Positions 7,589 to 15,505 of a stretch of 64,000 nucleotides of DNA are shown piece after piece. A program made the translations under genes and the position numbers. Every line of letters starts with the position of its first letter. Positions within the stretch are counted from its first letter, which is position 1. Source of the stretch: Cellulosimicrobium sp. Marseille-Q4280 (GTDB lineage Bacteria > Actinomycetota > Actinomycetes > Actinomycetales > Cellulomonadaceae); contig NZ_CALPBY010000005.1 of the NCBI RefSeq assembly GCF_943181405.1, forward strand, positions 310,001-374,000. Direction: 5' to 3'. Under the pieces are notes generated by a model. The model searched no databases and was not told the origin of the DNA. It worked only from the letters and a program-made list of their open reading frames with translations.

Positions 7589-8698
7589 GTGAGCAGGGAC
7601 ATCTCTGCGGACACCCGGGCCGACGTGGCGCTCGGGTGCGTGGCGGCGCTGCTGGGTATCGCGGTCGTCACGGCACGGATGCCCCCGGACTCCCTCGGCC
7701 TGCCGGTCGGTGTGGAGGCGGCGGGACAGGTCGCCGGTGGTGCGCTGATCATCGGGTCACGACGGCGGCCGCTGCTCGTCTACGTGTCGTGCCTGGCGAT
7801 CTCCGTGGCGGTGCCCGTCGGAGCGGTGTGCATCGCGGCATTCATGGTGGGCCGCTGGGCCCGAGCCGACCGGCGCTCCGTGATCACCACGCTCGGTGGT
7901 CTCGTGCTCCTGCTCGGGTCGTGGTGGGTGATGGACCGCGACTGGCAGGCCTCGCACATCGTGGCGTTCGTAGCGGCCACCCTGGTGGGGTGGCTCCTGG
8001 GCCGTGCGCTCGCGTCGTCGGACGAGGCCGCACAGGCCCGTGCCGAGGAGCGCCGCGCTGCCGCCGCACTGCTCGCCGCGGCGGTCAGGCAGGCCGAACG
8101 CGACCGGCTCGCGGGCGAGATGCACGACGTGGTCGCCCACCGCGTGTCTTTGATGGTGCTCGACGCCAACCGGATCGAGGCGGGCTCTGCCCCCGACGAC
8201 CGGGCGGTCGCGGCCCAGATCCGCGACACCGGGCGAGCGGCCCTGGCCGACATGCGCGAGGTGCTCCAGAGGTTGCAACGCGACGACCTCGACAAAGGAC
8301 TCGCGCGCCACTCGTTCACGGAGATCGACGACCTGGTCAACGGTGTGCGGGAGGTCGGTCAGCCCGTCGAGGTCACCGTCACGGCGCCGGGGAGCCAGCC
8401 CCCGGACCTGGCGGAGCGGACCGCGGTCCGCATCGTGCGCGAGGCACTGACCAACGCGGCCCGGCACGCACCCGGCGCCGCGACCCGCGTCCAGATCGGC
8501 GAACAGGGGCACGCCCTGCTCGTCCACGTCCGCAACGCCGCGCCCGAACACGCGCCGCAGGTCGAGCTGACCACCGGCGGCCACGGCCTGCGCGCGCTGA
8601 GCGAACGCGTCGCGCTGATCGGCGGCCAGTGGCACGCGGGACCGACGAGCGACGGGGGGTTCGCCGTGGAGGCGACGATGCCGAGGGGGCACCAGTGA
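7589..8698 (+). CDS. two-component sensor histidine kinase (HisKA_3 / DesK-like)
   Basis: 369 residues from GTG 7589 (a GTG at 7544 is an alternative but lacks a ribosome site). Four or five hydrophobic segments lie between residues 12 and 140, with no large external domain, followed by a coiled-coil-like Ala/Arg-rich helix. The dimerisation box 'AGEMHDVVAHRVSLMVLDAN' has the phospho-accepting His179. The ATPase domain shows the N-box 'IVREALTNAARHAPG' and G-box 'GGHGLRALSERVALIGG'. It autophosphorylates and passes phosphate to the regulator encoded immediately downstream (GTGA overlap). The signal is unknown; the membrane-embedded sensor suggests envelope stress or a membrane-active compound. 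It may control the neighbouring surface genes, but that is only positional. Confidence 0.9.
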   Translation: MSRDISADTRADVALGCVAALLGIAVVTARMPPDSLGLPVGVEAAGQVAGGALIIGSRRRPLLVYVSCLAISVAVPVGAVCIAAFMVGRWARADRRSVITTLGGLVLLLGSWWVMDRDWQASHIVAFVAATLVGWLLGRALASSDEAAQARAEERRAAAALLAAAVRQAERDRLAGEMHDVVAHRVSLMVLDANRIEAGSAPDDRAVAAQIRDTGRAALADMREVLQRLQRDDLDKGLARHSFTEIDDLVNGVREVGQPVEVTVTAPGSQPPDLAERTAVRIVREALTNAARHAPGAATRVQIGEQGHALLVHVRNAAPEHAPQVELTTGGHGLRALSERVALIGGQWHAGPTSDGGFAVEATMPRGHQ

Positions 8699-9354
8699 TC
8701 AGCGTGGTGATCGTGGACGACGAGGAGCTGTTCCGCAGCGGGCTCGCCGAGCTGCTCGACGCCGCACCGGACATCGAGGTCGTCGCACAGGCGGCCGACG
8801 GCCGCGCCGGCATCCAGACCGTCCAGGCACACCGCCCCGACGTCGTCCTGCTCGACATGCAGATGCCCGTCATGGACGGCCTGTCCGCGGCAGCAGAGAT
8901 CCGACGCAGCGTCCCGAGCACCGCGATCGTCGTCGTGACAAGCTTCGACTACGACGAGTTCATCCTGCCCGCGCTGCGGCTCGGCGCGGCCGGCTACCTG
9001 CTCAAGGACTCGAGCGCCGACGAGCTGCGCCGAGGCATCCGCGTCGCAGCAGCCGGCGAGGCGATGCTCTCCCCCGCCGTGACCCGTCACCTCCTGGACG
9101 TGGTGGGCGAACACCTCGGTGAGGACCACAGCGAGTCCGTCCGCCTCGTCACAGACCTGAGCGAACGCGAACGCGACGTCCTCGGCTGCGTCGCAGCCGG
9201 CATGACCAACCCCCAGATCGCACGCCACCTCTACAGCGCCGAGACCACCGTCAAGACCCACCTCGCCCACGCCCTGACCAAGCTCGGCGACCTCAACCGC
9301 ACCCAGGCCGCGATCATCGCCCACGAAGCCGGCCTCACCCCTCCTGCGGCCTAG
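8695..9354 (+). CDS. NarL/LuxR-type response regulator
   Basis: 219 residues. The receiver domain has the acidic pair 'VDDE' (8-10), phospho-acceptor Asp54 in 'VLLDMQMPVMDG', the conserved Thr/Ser in 'VVVTSF' and Lys in 'YLLKDSS'. The C-terminal LuxR helix-turn-helix 'LSERERDVLGCVAAGMTNPQ...TTVKTHLAHALTKLG' lies around 150-197. It partners the kinase upstream, with which it overlaps by 4 bases. It is a DNA-binding transcription regulator with unknown targets. Its TAG stop overlaps the stop of the convergent gene 9351-9767 in a shared CTAG. Confidence 0.92.
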   Translation: MISVVIVDDEELFRSGLAELLDAAPDIEVVAQAADGRAGIQTVQAHRPDVVLLDMQMPVMDGLSAAAEIRRSVPSTAIVVVTSFDYDEFILPALRLGAAGYLLKDSSADELRRGIRVAAAGEAMLSPAVTRHLLDVVGEHLGEDHSESVRLVTDLSERERDVLGCVAAGMTNPQIARHLYSAETTVKTHLAHALTKLGDLNRTQAAIIAHEAGLTPPAA

Positions 9355-9767
9355 GAGAAGGGCACGAATGGGGGTTGCTCTGGTCCGGCTAGCAATGACT
9401 GGAGCACGAGCGCCGACGCGAGCACGGCAATCGGGATCGCCGCACCGAGGAGCGCCCATCGGACCGCTGCCGTCGCTGTCAGCTCTCCACGAGCTCTGAT
9501 GCGTGTGACCACGCCGACGGCGAACAGCACTGCGACGAGCAACAGGACGAGCCCAGCTACAGCACGTACGACGACCGGTCGATCGGGAACTCCGTCGAGG
9601 AGTCCGCTCGAGCCAGCGTTCAGCCACCACAGCTCCCAGAGGTACTCGCTGACGGCCCAACCCAGAAGCAAGGTCGGCGGCGTGGTGACGAGCGCCGCAC
9701 CTCCCACGATGAGCGCGACGCTCTGCCGACGTGTCGACTGTCGCTCCGCAATGTCGGCTGACCTCAT
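9351..9767 (-). CDS. small membrane protein of unknown function
   Basis: 138 residues from ATG 9767; a longer frame to 9854 exists but covers part of the repeat region. Three clear hydrophobic segments: 'SVALIVGGAALVTTPPTLLLGWAV', 'VVVRAVAGLVLLLVAVLFAVGVV' and 'WALLGAAIPIAVLASALVLQSLL'. A basic N-terminus (RQSTRRQ) suggests an N-in topology. No family was recognised. It is convergent with the response regulator, sharing the 4-base CTAG stop. Upstream it diverges from the secreted protein at 10124. Confidence 0.65.
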   Translation of the reverse strand: MRSADIAERQSTRRQSVALIVGGAALVTTPPTLLLGWAVSEYLWELWWLNAGSSGLLDGVPDRPVVVRAVAGLVLLLVAVLFAVGVVTRIRARGELTATAAVRWALLGAAIPIAVLASALVLQSLLAGPEQPPFVPFS

Positions 9768-9870
9768 GGCCGAACGGTAGCAAAGGTGCAGAAGGGACAG
9801 ACGAGCCCGGGGCCAAGCGAAGATCTCGGGCACGCCAGTGCCCCGCCAGGGCACTGCTCGCGCAGATCAG

Positions 9871-9960
9871 ACCGTTTGTCGGACGTCGCAGAACCTTCTT
9901 TAGCGACGCCTGACAAACGGTTGTTTTTGCAACATCGGACAAGTGGCCCGTTATGTCCGA
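9871..9960. repeat. interspersed palindromic repeat, copy B
   Basis: Arms 9871-9889 and 9903-9921 (19 bases, two mismatches, 13-base loop) form a strong hairpin containing the GTTTGTC / GACAAAC core shared with copies A, C and D. A second small palindrome TCGGAC (9935-9940) / GTCCGA (9955-9960) follows, parallel to the second hairpin of copy C. It occupies the divergent 356-base gap 9768-10123. Because genes point away on both sides, it cannot be a simple terminator. Confidence 0.75.
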
Positions 9961-10123
9961 CGGGTTCGTCAGAGCGCGTTGTGGCGCGTCTACCCTCAAG
10001 CGGGTACTGGTCCCGGGGTGAAGAGCGGCAATCCTCTCGGCGTGTCGCATGCTGCTCTGGGCGCGCGAGTGGTCTAGTGCTCCCGCTCAGCACTGTGCGA
10101 GCGCTTCTAGAGAGTGGGTTTCA

Positions 10124-11407
10124 ATGACGAACCTGCGCTGGACGACACCCCTCGTCCTGCTCCTGGCAACTGCAATTGCAGCGCCTGCTTCTGCCTCGGC
10201 ACCATCACCGGATGGCAGCGAGAGCGACCAGGTCACCGCGGCCGCGGCCTGCATCCCTTCCTCAAAGATCACGGGCCAACTCCTCAACACATCAGGCGGA
10301 TACCTCAAGTACGCCCCCGTGTCGGTCAGCGTGCTGCCGCCCGAGAGCACCACCGGTGACCTCCAGTCCGTGCTCCTGGGCGAGACGACGACCGACGCGC
10401 TCGGCCGGTTCGAGCTCGTGCGGTGCAACGGTGGGATGCCCGTCTCCGACCTTGGCGACGGCTCCTACATGCTGGTCTTCACGGGCGGCGACGAGGCCAA
10501 TTTTGTCTACACCGAGGCGATCATGAAGAAGCCGACCACCCTGGGTGCGGCCTGGACGCTCGCCGACGCCCCGCAGGCCTATACAGGCGGAACGGCCCCG
10601 CTGGAGTCCGTCAACGGTGGTGCGACGGAGGTAGGCACGGTCGGCATCGTGACGGAGGCACACGCCGCCGGCGACGGAGCCGAGCTGGAGAACCCGGTGT
10701 ACGAGGACGAGAACGGCAACCCGCAGGATCCGACGATCCTTGACGATCCGCCGTCGGGCACGATGAACACGATGGCGATCCCGACCTCGGTGTGTTCCGG
10801 CTCGGTCTCGTATACGGCAACGAACACCTACACGCGCGCGTGGGTCCCGATCCAGCGATTCAAGACTCGTACCCGGCTCGGCGCCTCCTTCGACTGGAGC
10901 ACGACCAAGGAGACGAGCCTCGGTGTCGCGATGACCGGATCGAAGGGCAAGTACAACGTCGGGCTCTCGAAGTCGCTGACCAACAACACTGCGACCGGCA
11001 TGAGCGTCAACGCGAATACGAACAGCGCCTTCCGCACTGATGTGGAGTGGCGCTACCGCGGCTACAAGGTCACGTGCTGGCCTGTGGGCTCCAACGCCCC
11101 GGTCGCCACAGGACAGATCGCGTGGCGCCCGTACAACTGGACTGGCGGTAACCGGAACGCCATCTCCCAGCCGACCTGGTCATGCGTGGCGAGCAGGACG
11201 GTCTCGCTCGCGAATGCCATCTGGGTCGCGCGTGACCGCACGGTCACGTGGTCGGGGAACTACTCCATCGGCGGCGTCTCTCTCTCGAACTCGCAGAGGA
11301 CGAGCACCAGCGCCAAGCTGACGCTGATCCCGAAGGCTAGCGGTGCGAAGGCGTGTGGCAGCAACTCCACTCCGACGACCGCGGCTCAGGTGCAAGAGGC
11401 CCCATGA
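10124..11407 (+). CDS. secreted protein, beta-rich, possible pore-former-like C-terminus
   Basis: 427 residues. Sec signal peptide 1-26 (cleavage near SASA). The N-terminal part (about 45-150) looks like a carboxypeptidase-regulatory or Ig-like beta fold ('GQLLNTSGGYLKYAPVSVSV...TTDALGRFELVRCNG'). A spacer rich in Gly, Glu and Asp follows, then a C-terminal half (about 225-415) with alternating Ser/Thr/Gly beta strands ('LGASFDWSTTKETSLGVAMT', 'KYNVGLSKSLTNNTATGMSV'). Six Cys suggest disulfides. The alternating amphipathic pattern resembles insertion strands of beta-pore-forming toxins, but no family motif proves this. It overlaps the lipoprotein gene by ATGA. Base composition is visibly less GC-rich than the flanks, hinting at transfer. 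Confidence 0.7.
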   Translation: MTNLRWTTPLVLLLATAIAAPASASAPSPDGSESDQVTAAAACIPSSKITGQLLNTSGGYLKYAPVSVSVLPPESTTGDLQSVLLGETTTDALGRFELVRCNGGMPVSDLGDGSYMLVFTGGDEANFVYTEAIMKKPTTLGAAWTLADAPQAYTGGTAPLESVNGGATEVGTVGIVTEAHAAGDGAELENPVYEDENGNPQDPTILDDPPSGTMNTMAIPTSVCSGSVSYTATNTYTRAWVPIQRFKTRTRLGASFDWSTTKETSLGVAMTGSKGKYNVGLSKSLTNNTATGMSVNANTNSAFRTDVEWRYRGYKVTCWPVGSNAPVATGQIAWRPYNWTGGNRNAISQPTWSCVASRTVSLANAIWVARDRTVTWSGNYSIGGVSLSNSQRTSTSAKLTLIPKASGAKACGSNSTPTTAAQVQEAP

Positions 11408-11997
11408 TCCGTCACCACCGCAAGGTGGCCGTCGCGCTCGGCCTGGCACTCCTCCTCTCGGGGTGTCAGGCCGAGCCGTCCGCGTCCGACGACTTCCGCG
11501 CGACAGAGCCTCACGGGTGGGCTGTCGAGGTCACGCCTGGCGAACCAGTGACCGACGGCCTGGAGGTGCTGTACCTCGACGTGCCGGGGGAGGCCACGAT
11601 CACCGACGTCTCGTTCACCCCGGAGGACAGCGGTATCGAGATCGTCGGCGTCTCGATCCTCGGTCCCGAGGACCGTGAGATCGGTGCGACGCAGCTCGCC
11701 CCCGGCTTCCCGCCTGCACCGGCCGACGTCAGCGCGACCGTGGATACCTTCGACGACGCCGTCGGGTACACGGTGACGTACGAGGGCTCTCGGGCTCCAG
11801 CAGACGAACCCGAGGCGATCGAGGGATACCAGCTCCTCATCGGGATCACAGCTGACGAGCCCGGACGCTTCGAACGGAAAACGATCGAGGTCACCTACGA
11901 GATTGACGGTGCGGAGAGGCAGTACTCGATCCCGGCAGAACTCGTCGTCTGCTCGGGTGCCCCGATCGACGAGAGCGGCTTCGACTGCGCCAACTGA
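11404..11997 (+). CDS. lipoprotein coupled to the secreted protein
   Basis: 197 residues. N-terminal basic stretch, hydrophobic core and lipobox 'LLSGC' with Cys21 make it a lipoprotein anchored on the outer face of the membrane. The mature part is acidic and beta-rich ('GWAVEVTPGEPVTDGLEVLYLDVPGEATITDVSF'), with two Cys near the C-terminus (CSGAPIDESGFDC) that may form a disulfide. No named domain was recognised. The ATG overlaps the stop of the secreted protein gene, so the two are translationally coupled and probably act together, for instance as receptor/ligand, chaperone or immunity partner. This role is inference. Confidence 0.72.
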   Translation: MIRHHRKVAVALGLALLLSGCQAEPSASDDFRATEPHGWAVEVTPGEPVTDGLEVLYLDVPGEATITDVSFTPEDSGIEIVGVSILGPEDREIGATQLAPGFPPAPADVSATVDTFDDAVGYTVTYEGSRAPADEPEAIEGYQLLIGITADEPGRFERKTIEVTYEIDGAERQYSIPAELVVCSGAPIDESGFDCAN

Positions 11998-12019
11998 CTC
12001 GGCATCTGCTGCGAAACCC

Positions 12020-12140
12020 AACGTTTGTCGTGCGTCGCAAAACCAGGTTCTGCGACGCACGACAAACGGTCGGTTTAGCGGTGTCCGACAACCCCGGACG
12101 GGTTGTCAAGACCTGGTCCAGATGACGCCATCGGGTGGTT
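12020..12140. repeat. interspersed palindromic repeat, copy C (best preserved)
   Basis: Arms 12022-12039 and 12051-12068 form a perfect 18-bp stem with an 11-base loop (AAACCAGGTTC). A second perfect hairpin follows: GACAACCC (12087-12094) / GGGTTGTC (12100-12107). The block from about 12058 to 12140 aligns with copy D, including the ACCTGGTCCAGATGA part. It sits in the 364-base gap 11998-12361, 24 bases after the lipoprotein stop. No gene is seen in the gap; its end should hold the promoter of the 12362 gene. Confidence 0.82.
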
Positions 12141-12361
12141 GGGGGTGCGGCGATCAACGCCTCCGGATCGGCGAGCACCCTTTCGGGTTCGTGGTCCGTG
12201 TTCTATGTATGGCGACGGCGACAGAGGGTTCGTGGCACCGAAGCTCGGCCGGGCTACCTGTGCACCGAGGGCCGCTGGTTCGGCAACACGACTACAGTCA
12301 AGGCCGTAGCCGCGTCGCTCTGCACGCCGACCAGCCAGTCGATGCAATGGAAGTGACCCAC

Positions 12362-12631
12362 ATGAGCACCAAGGCCCCTCAGCCCGCCGCCATGCGGCCC
12401 ATCGTCGCCAGCGCCCACCAGGACATCCCCGAAGCCACTGAGCCGTCGCGCGGGATCCTCGGCAACAGCTTCTGGGCCTGCCTCTTCTGGGGCGCCGTCA
12501 TCGCAGCCGTCGCATACCTCTCGGCGACCTACTCCTGGGCGCCGATGACGTTCCTCATCGGAGCGCCCATCGCGGCCGTCATCGTCGGCACCGCGATGAC
12601 CCTCCACCACAACAGGCGAAACCGCCGCTGA
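12362..12631 (+). CDS. small two-helix membrane protein
   Basis: 89 residues from ATG 12362, preceded by GGAAGTGA; an in-frame ATG at 12347 is possible. The N-terminal 35 residues are polar, followed by two hydrophobic helices ('SFWACLFWGAVIAAVAYLSATY' and 'MTFLIGAPIAAVIVGTAMTL') and a basic tail HHNRRNRR that should stay in the cytoplasm. No family was recognised. It is a monocistronic unit, flanked by repeat copy C upstream and a strong terminator then copy D downstream. Confidence 0.65.
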   Translation: MSTKAPQPAAMRPIVASAHQDIPEATEPSRGILGNSFWACLFWGAVIAAVAYLSATYSWAPMTFLIGAPIAAVIVGTAMTLHHNRRNRR

Positions 12632-12650
12632 GCACCAACGGCCACCGACG

Positions 12651-12683
12651 ACGGGCCCCTGCGCCTCAGGTGCAGGGGCCCGT
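12651..12683 (+). terminator. strong hairpin terminator
   Basis: ACGGGCCCCTGC (12651-12662) and GCAGGGGCCCGT (12672-12683) form a perfect 12-bp stem with a 9-base loop, 19 bases after the stop of the small membrane protein, followed by a T-containing tract. Confidence 0.85.
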
Positions 12684-12835
12684 TCCGGTTTGCCCGGCCA
12701 CGAGACGACCTGGCGGCGTGGAGCTCAACACCTGGTCATACAAGTGCGCGCTCGCTTGCGACGAGAGAAGGAACAGTCGCTCGGCGTCACCGTGTCCGGC
12801 GTAGCGGCCAGCAGCCACATGTCCTCTATTGCGCC

Positions 12836-12920
12836 GTACGACAAACGGTCGGTTGTGCGGTGTCCGACAACTTCGGTCGGGTAGAGATCTGGTCCAGATG
12901 AAGCTATCTGGTGGTCGACG
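12836..12920. repeat. interspersed palindromic repeat, copy D (right half)
   Basis: Shares a 29-base identity (12836-12864) with copy A and the block up to about 12915 with copy C, including the ATCTGG-T-CCAGAT palindrome at 12887-12899. The left hairpin arm present in copies B and C is missing here, so this unit looks truncated. It lies in the 474-base gap 12632-13105, which otherwise holds only terminators. Confidence 0.78.
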
Positions 12921-13055
12921 GCGCGCGGACGATCACGTCGGATGGCCCAACGGGCGCGCCATCCCTCCTTGACCTGGATGGTCGATGGCAGTTCGCCCAC
13001 GCGATCGCCTCAACGAGGTGCACAGCCTGCGTCCGCCTGCCGTGCGAGGGCCATG

Positions 13056-13100
13056 CGAACCGCTCACCCGGGGCGCCCGTGTCACGGGGTGAGCGGTTCG
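13056..13100 (-). terminator. hairpin terminator of the RibD-like gene
   Basis: CGAACCGCTCACCC (13056-13069) and GGGTGAGCGGTTCG (13087-13100) form a perfect 14-bp stem with a 17-base loop, immediately downstream of the minus-strand stop at 13106. Confidence 0.8.
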
Positions 13101-13105
13101 AGTCC

Positions 13106-13681
13106 TCAGTGCTGCACGTCGTAGACGAGCTTGACCACGCCGTTCGCATACGTTGCGGAGTCGCGCAGTGACAGGGTGCGACGGTCGGCGCCGCGTGCGC
13201 CGAAGATCGTCTTGCCGCCGGGCAGGAGGTAGGGGAACGTCAGCAGGTTGTAGCGGTCGATGAGGCCGGCCTCGCCCAGCCGCAGGGCGAGCTCTGCGCT
13301 GCCGTGGATGAAGATCGCACCCCCGTCGGCCTGCTTGAGGTCGGCGACGTCCTGGGTGCTGCGCAGGATCGTCGTCGGCCCCCAGCCGTCGACGAGAGCG
13401 TCCTCGTCGAGAGTCGTGGACACCACGTACTTGGGAAGCTCCTGGTACGCCGCATGGTCGGAGGACGTCGGCCAGAAGCTTGAGAACGCCTCATAGCTGC
13501 GTCGGCCGAACAGCAGGGCCGTCGTCTCCTCGAGCTCTTCGCCCTTCAGGGCGTACGCCTCCGGGACGAAGTCGGTGTCGAACACCCACCCGCCTCCGGG
13601 ATGGCCCTCGGCCGTTCCGCCGGGAGAGTCGACCGAGCCGTCGAGGGTGATGAATCCGGTGTAGACGAGTTCGCGTGCCAT
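13106..13681 (-). CDS. dihydrofolate reductase / RibD C-terminal-like protein
   Basis: 191 residues from ATG 13681; an upstream frame to 13723 lacks support. The fold pattern is that of the RibD C-terminal/DHFR-like family: N-terminal 'YTGFITLDGSVDSPGG', a central 'LLFGRRSYEAFSSFWP', 'PKYVVSTTLDEDAL', the nucleotide-binding 'GGAIFIHGSAELALRLGEAGLIDRYNLLTFPYLLPGGKTIF'. Such stand-alone proteins probably reduce a pterin- or pyrimidine-like substrate with NADPH, but true substrates are largely unknown. It is not expected to be the essential DHFR. Monocistronic, with its own terminator at 13056-13100. Confidence 0.85.
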   Translation of the reverse strand: MARELVYTGFITLDGSVDSPGGTAEGHPGGGWVFDTDFVPEAYALKGEELEETTALLFGRRSYEAFSSFWPTSSDHAAYQELPKYVVSTTLDEDALVDGWGPTTILRSTQDVADLKQADGGAIFIHGSAELALRLGEAGLIDRYNLLTFPYLLPGGKTIFGARGADRRTLSLRDSATYANGVVKLVYDVQH

Positions 13682-13867
13682 GGTTCCGTTCCTGTTCGGG
13701 TGGTGGAGTCTCAGTGCCTTCACGACGACGTCGAACGGCGCACCCTCGGTTCGACATCTCTTCGAGAAGACTCTCGCCGAGCCCGCGCCTGACTATCGAG
13801 ACGACGGTCAGACCCCGGACCGTACGTGCCACCGACAGCTCGGGTCACCCGTAAATTGCCTGCACCC

Positions 13868-14434
13868 CTAGGTGATGGTGACGGTGATGATGCCCGTCTG
13901 CTGCTGGACGCTCGAGGTGAGGCAGCTGAGGAGGTCGAGGTCCGGGTACACGGCGATCCGTTCGGAGATGGACCCTTCGCCGAATCCGTCGGTCACCGTG
14001 CCGGTCGACGTCACGATGAGCTGGCCAGCGGCACGGACGACGGTGGTCACCGGGTAGGTGATGGTGCTGGTCTGGCCGCCTTGCCAGTGATACGTCACGA
14101 CGTTCTCCACGAGGGTGTCGCCGAGCCCCTGGAGAAGGCAGCTGACCTCCTGCTCGAACACGGTGACGGCGGCGCCGGCGGCGAACGGGCCGATGCACGA
14201 GCCACCACCGTCCGTGCCGAGCTCCTCGGTCACGGTCTGCGTGGTCGGCTTCGGGAGCGGACCGAGCGCGGGACTGTAGCTGGTCGTCACGGTCCCGGTA
14301 CAGATGATCGGACCCCCGTCCTCGTCGGGCGGGTCCGCGGAGGCAGCCGTGCCGGTCGCAAGGATGGCCGTGGCAGCCAGGAGCAGGGTCGAGGCGGAAG
14401 CCGCAAGGCGGTTCCTCGAGGTTCTGTGCGTCAT
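13868..14434 (-). CDS. secreted protein of unknown function, four cysteines
   Basis: 188 residues. Signal peptide 1-33 (basic start, 'TLLLAATAILATGTAASA' then cleavage). The mature protein is Thr/Val/Gly-rich with many beta-type repeats ('TTQTVTEELG', 'VVTYHWQGGQTSTITYPVTTVV') and four Cys (ICTG, SCIG, SCLL, SCLT), likely two disulfides. No domain was recognised. ATG at 14434 follows GAGGGGA. It stands alone, with 321 bases free upstream. It belongs to the run of exported proteins in this accessory stretch. Confidence 0.75.
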   Translation of the reverse strand: MTHRTSRNRLAASASTLLLAATAILATGTAASADPPDEDGGPIICTGTVTTSYSPALGPLPKPTTQTVTEELGTDGGGSCIGPFAAGAAVTVFEQEVSCLLQGLGDTLVENVVTYHWQGGQTSTITYPVTTVVRAAGQLIVTSTGTVTDGFGEGSISERIAVYPDLDLLSCLTSSVQQQTGIITVTIT

Positions 14435-14755
14435 GGCATCCCCTCAGAGCTCATGAGGCGAACGTGCGGAGGAGCGCTGGCATGCGGCAGCGCATGAGTC
14501 GACGGCTCGCCGACCGATGAAGGTGTCGAATCCATGCTGCGGCCGCACCCCATGGCCGACAAGTGCTGGCGCCAGCAGGCAGACCCTGCGGTCACCTCGA
14601 GGCAGCCTTCGGCATCTCGTCGCCCTCACCGGCGAGCGCAACGTCGTCCTGAACGAGCCCGCCGAACCTTGCTGGACCCGTAGGCCCGTTGACGGGCAGG
14701 GCGTCCAGGCAGGATCGGTCGTGCGCCCCCTTCGCAGCAGGCCGCGGGAGAGGTG
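14435..14755. other. gene-free stretch
   Basis: 321 bases between the secreted protein start and the methyltransferase stop. I see no convincing ORF, repeat copy or clear hairpin. It must contain the promoter of the 14434 gene. Confidence 0.6.
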
Positions 14756-15469
14756 TCAGTCGTCGGCCGCGCTCCTGAGGACGAAGAAGAGGAAGCACAG
14801 GAACGCCGAGCGTTCACCGCTGACGATGCGCGGTGGGAGCAGCTCGGGAGGCGTCCGGGGCGAGGGTTGCGGCTCGCTCAGGACCTCGATGCCGAAGCCC
14901 GCGGCGGTGAACGCGTCGACCATCGCGTGCAGGGGGCGATGCCACATCGTCAGCACGCCTGGCGCACCGTCGAACAGGAACTCCTCGGAGTACTGCCGGG
15001 TGGCGAAGTAGTCCTCGCCCGGGTAGTTGATCACGCTGGCGGTGGGGTGGTTGACGGAGATGACGAGCCGACCGCCGGGCTTCAGCACACGCCGGATCTC
15101 CGTCAGCGGCGCCACCCAGTCCTCGAGGTAGTGCAGCACGAGCGAGGCGACCACGTCGTCGAACGCACCGTCCGCGAACGGCAGCGGCCGCGCGAGGTCC
15201 GCGACGTGCAGCGGCACGCCGTCGCCGAGCCTGCGGCGCGCGAGGTCGATCATCGCGGGGCTGCCGTCGAACCCGGTCATGGCGGCGCCCTTGTCACGCA
15301 GCGCCGCCGTCAGTGGTCCGGAGCCACACCCGGCGTCGAGGATGCGCCGGCCGCGGACGTCGCCGGCGAGGCGGATCATGGCCGGCCGTTCGTAGTGCGC
15401 GTTGAGCAGGCTCGACGCGTTCTCCGCGTCGTACCTGGCCGCGAAACGGTCGTAGTGGTCGGCCTTCAT
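14756..15469 (-). CDS. class I SAM-dependent methyltransferase
   Basis: 237 residues. Motif I 'ILDAGCGSGPLTAALRDKGA' (about 44-63), the acidic 'GFDGSPAMIDLARRR', motif 'PFADGAFDDVVASLVLHYLEDW' and 'LKPGGRLVISVNHP' give a complete Rossmann methyltransferase core. N-terminal 'DHYDRFAARYDAENAS' is typical of small-molecule methyltransferases of the UbiE/Methyltransf_11 kind. Methyl acceptor unknown. ATG at 15469 has GGAG upstream. It begins 36 bases after the ECF sigma stop on the same strand, so it may be cotranscribed with the sigma operon. Confidence 0.88.
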   Translation of the reverse strand: MKADHYDRFAARYDAENASSLLNAHYERPAMIRLAGDVRGRRILDAGCGSGPLTAALRDKGAAMTGFDGSPAMIDLARRRLGDGVPLHVADLARPLPFADGAFDDVVASLVLHYLEDWVAPLTEIRRVLKPGGRLVISVNHPTASVINYPGEDYFATRQYSEEFLFDGAPGVLTMWHRPLHAMVDAFTAAGFGIEVLSEPQPSPRTPPELLPPRIVSGERSAFLCFLFFVLRSAADD

Positions 15470-15505
15470 GGTGCTCCTTCGCTCGGACGTCCCGACGTCG
15501 GGACG

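Noticed and set aside
6274-7752. 492-residue minus-strand ORF opposite the surface protein
   Set aside because: Its repeats mirror the coding repeats of the plus-strand gene, which has a signal peptide, ribosome site and sorting signal.
6059-12920. Integron cassette array with attC sites
   Set aside because: The palindromic repeats bracket genes, but their arms do not fit the attC R'' (RYYYAAC) and R' (GTTRRRY) rules and no integron integrase is present.
14444-14641. 65-residue minus-strand ORF in the gene-free stretch
   Set aside because: No ribosome site, no hydrophobic or domain pattern, and Arg/Ala-rich composition expected by chance.
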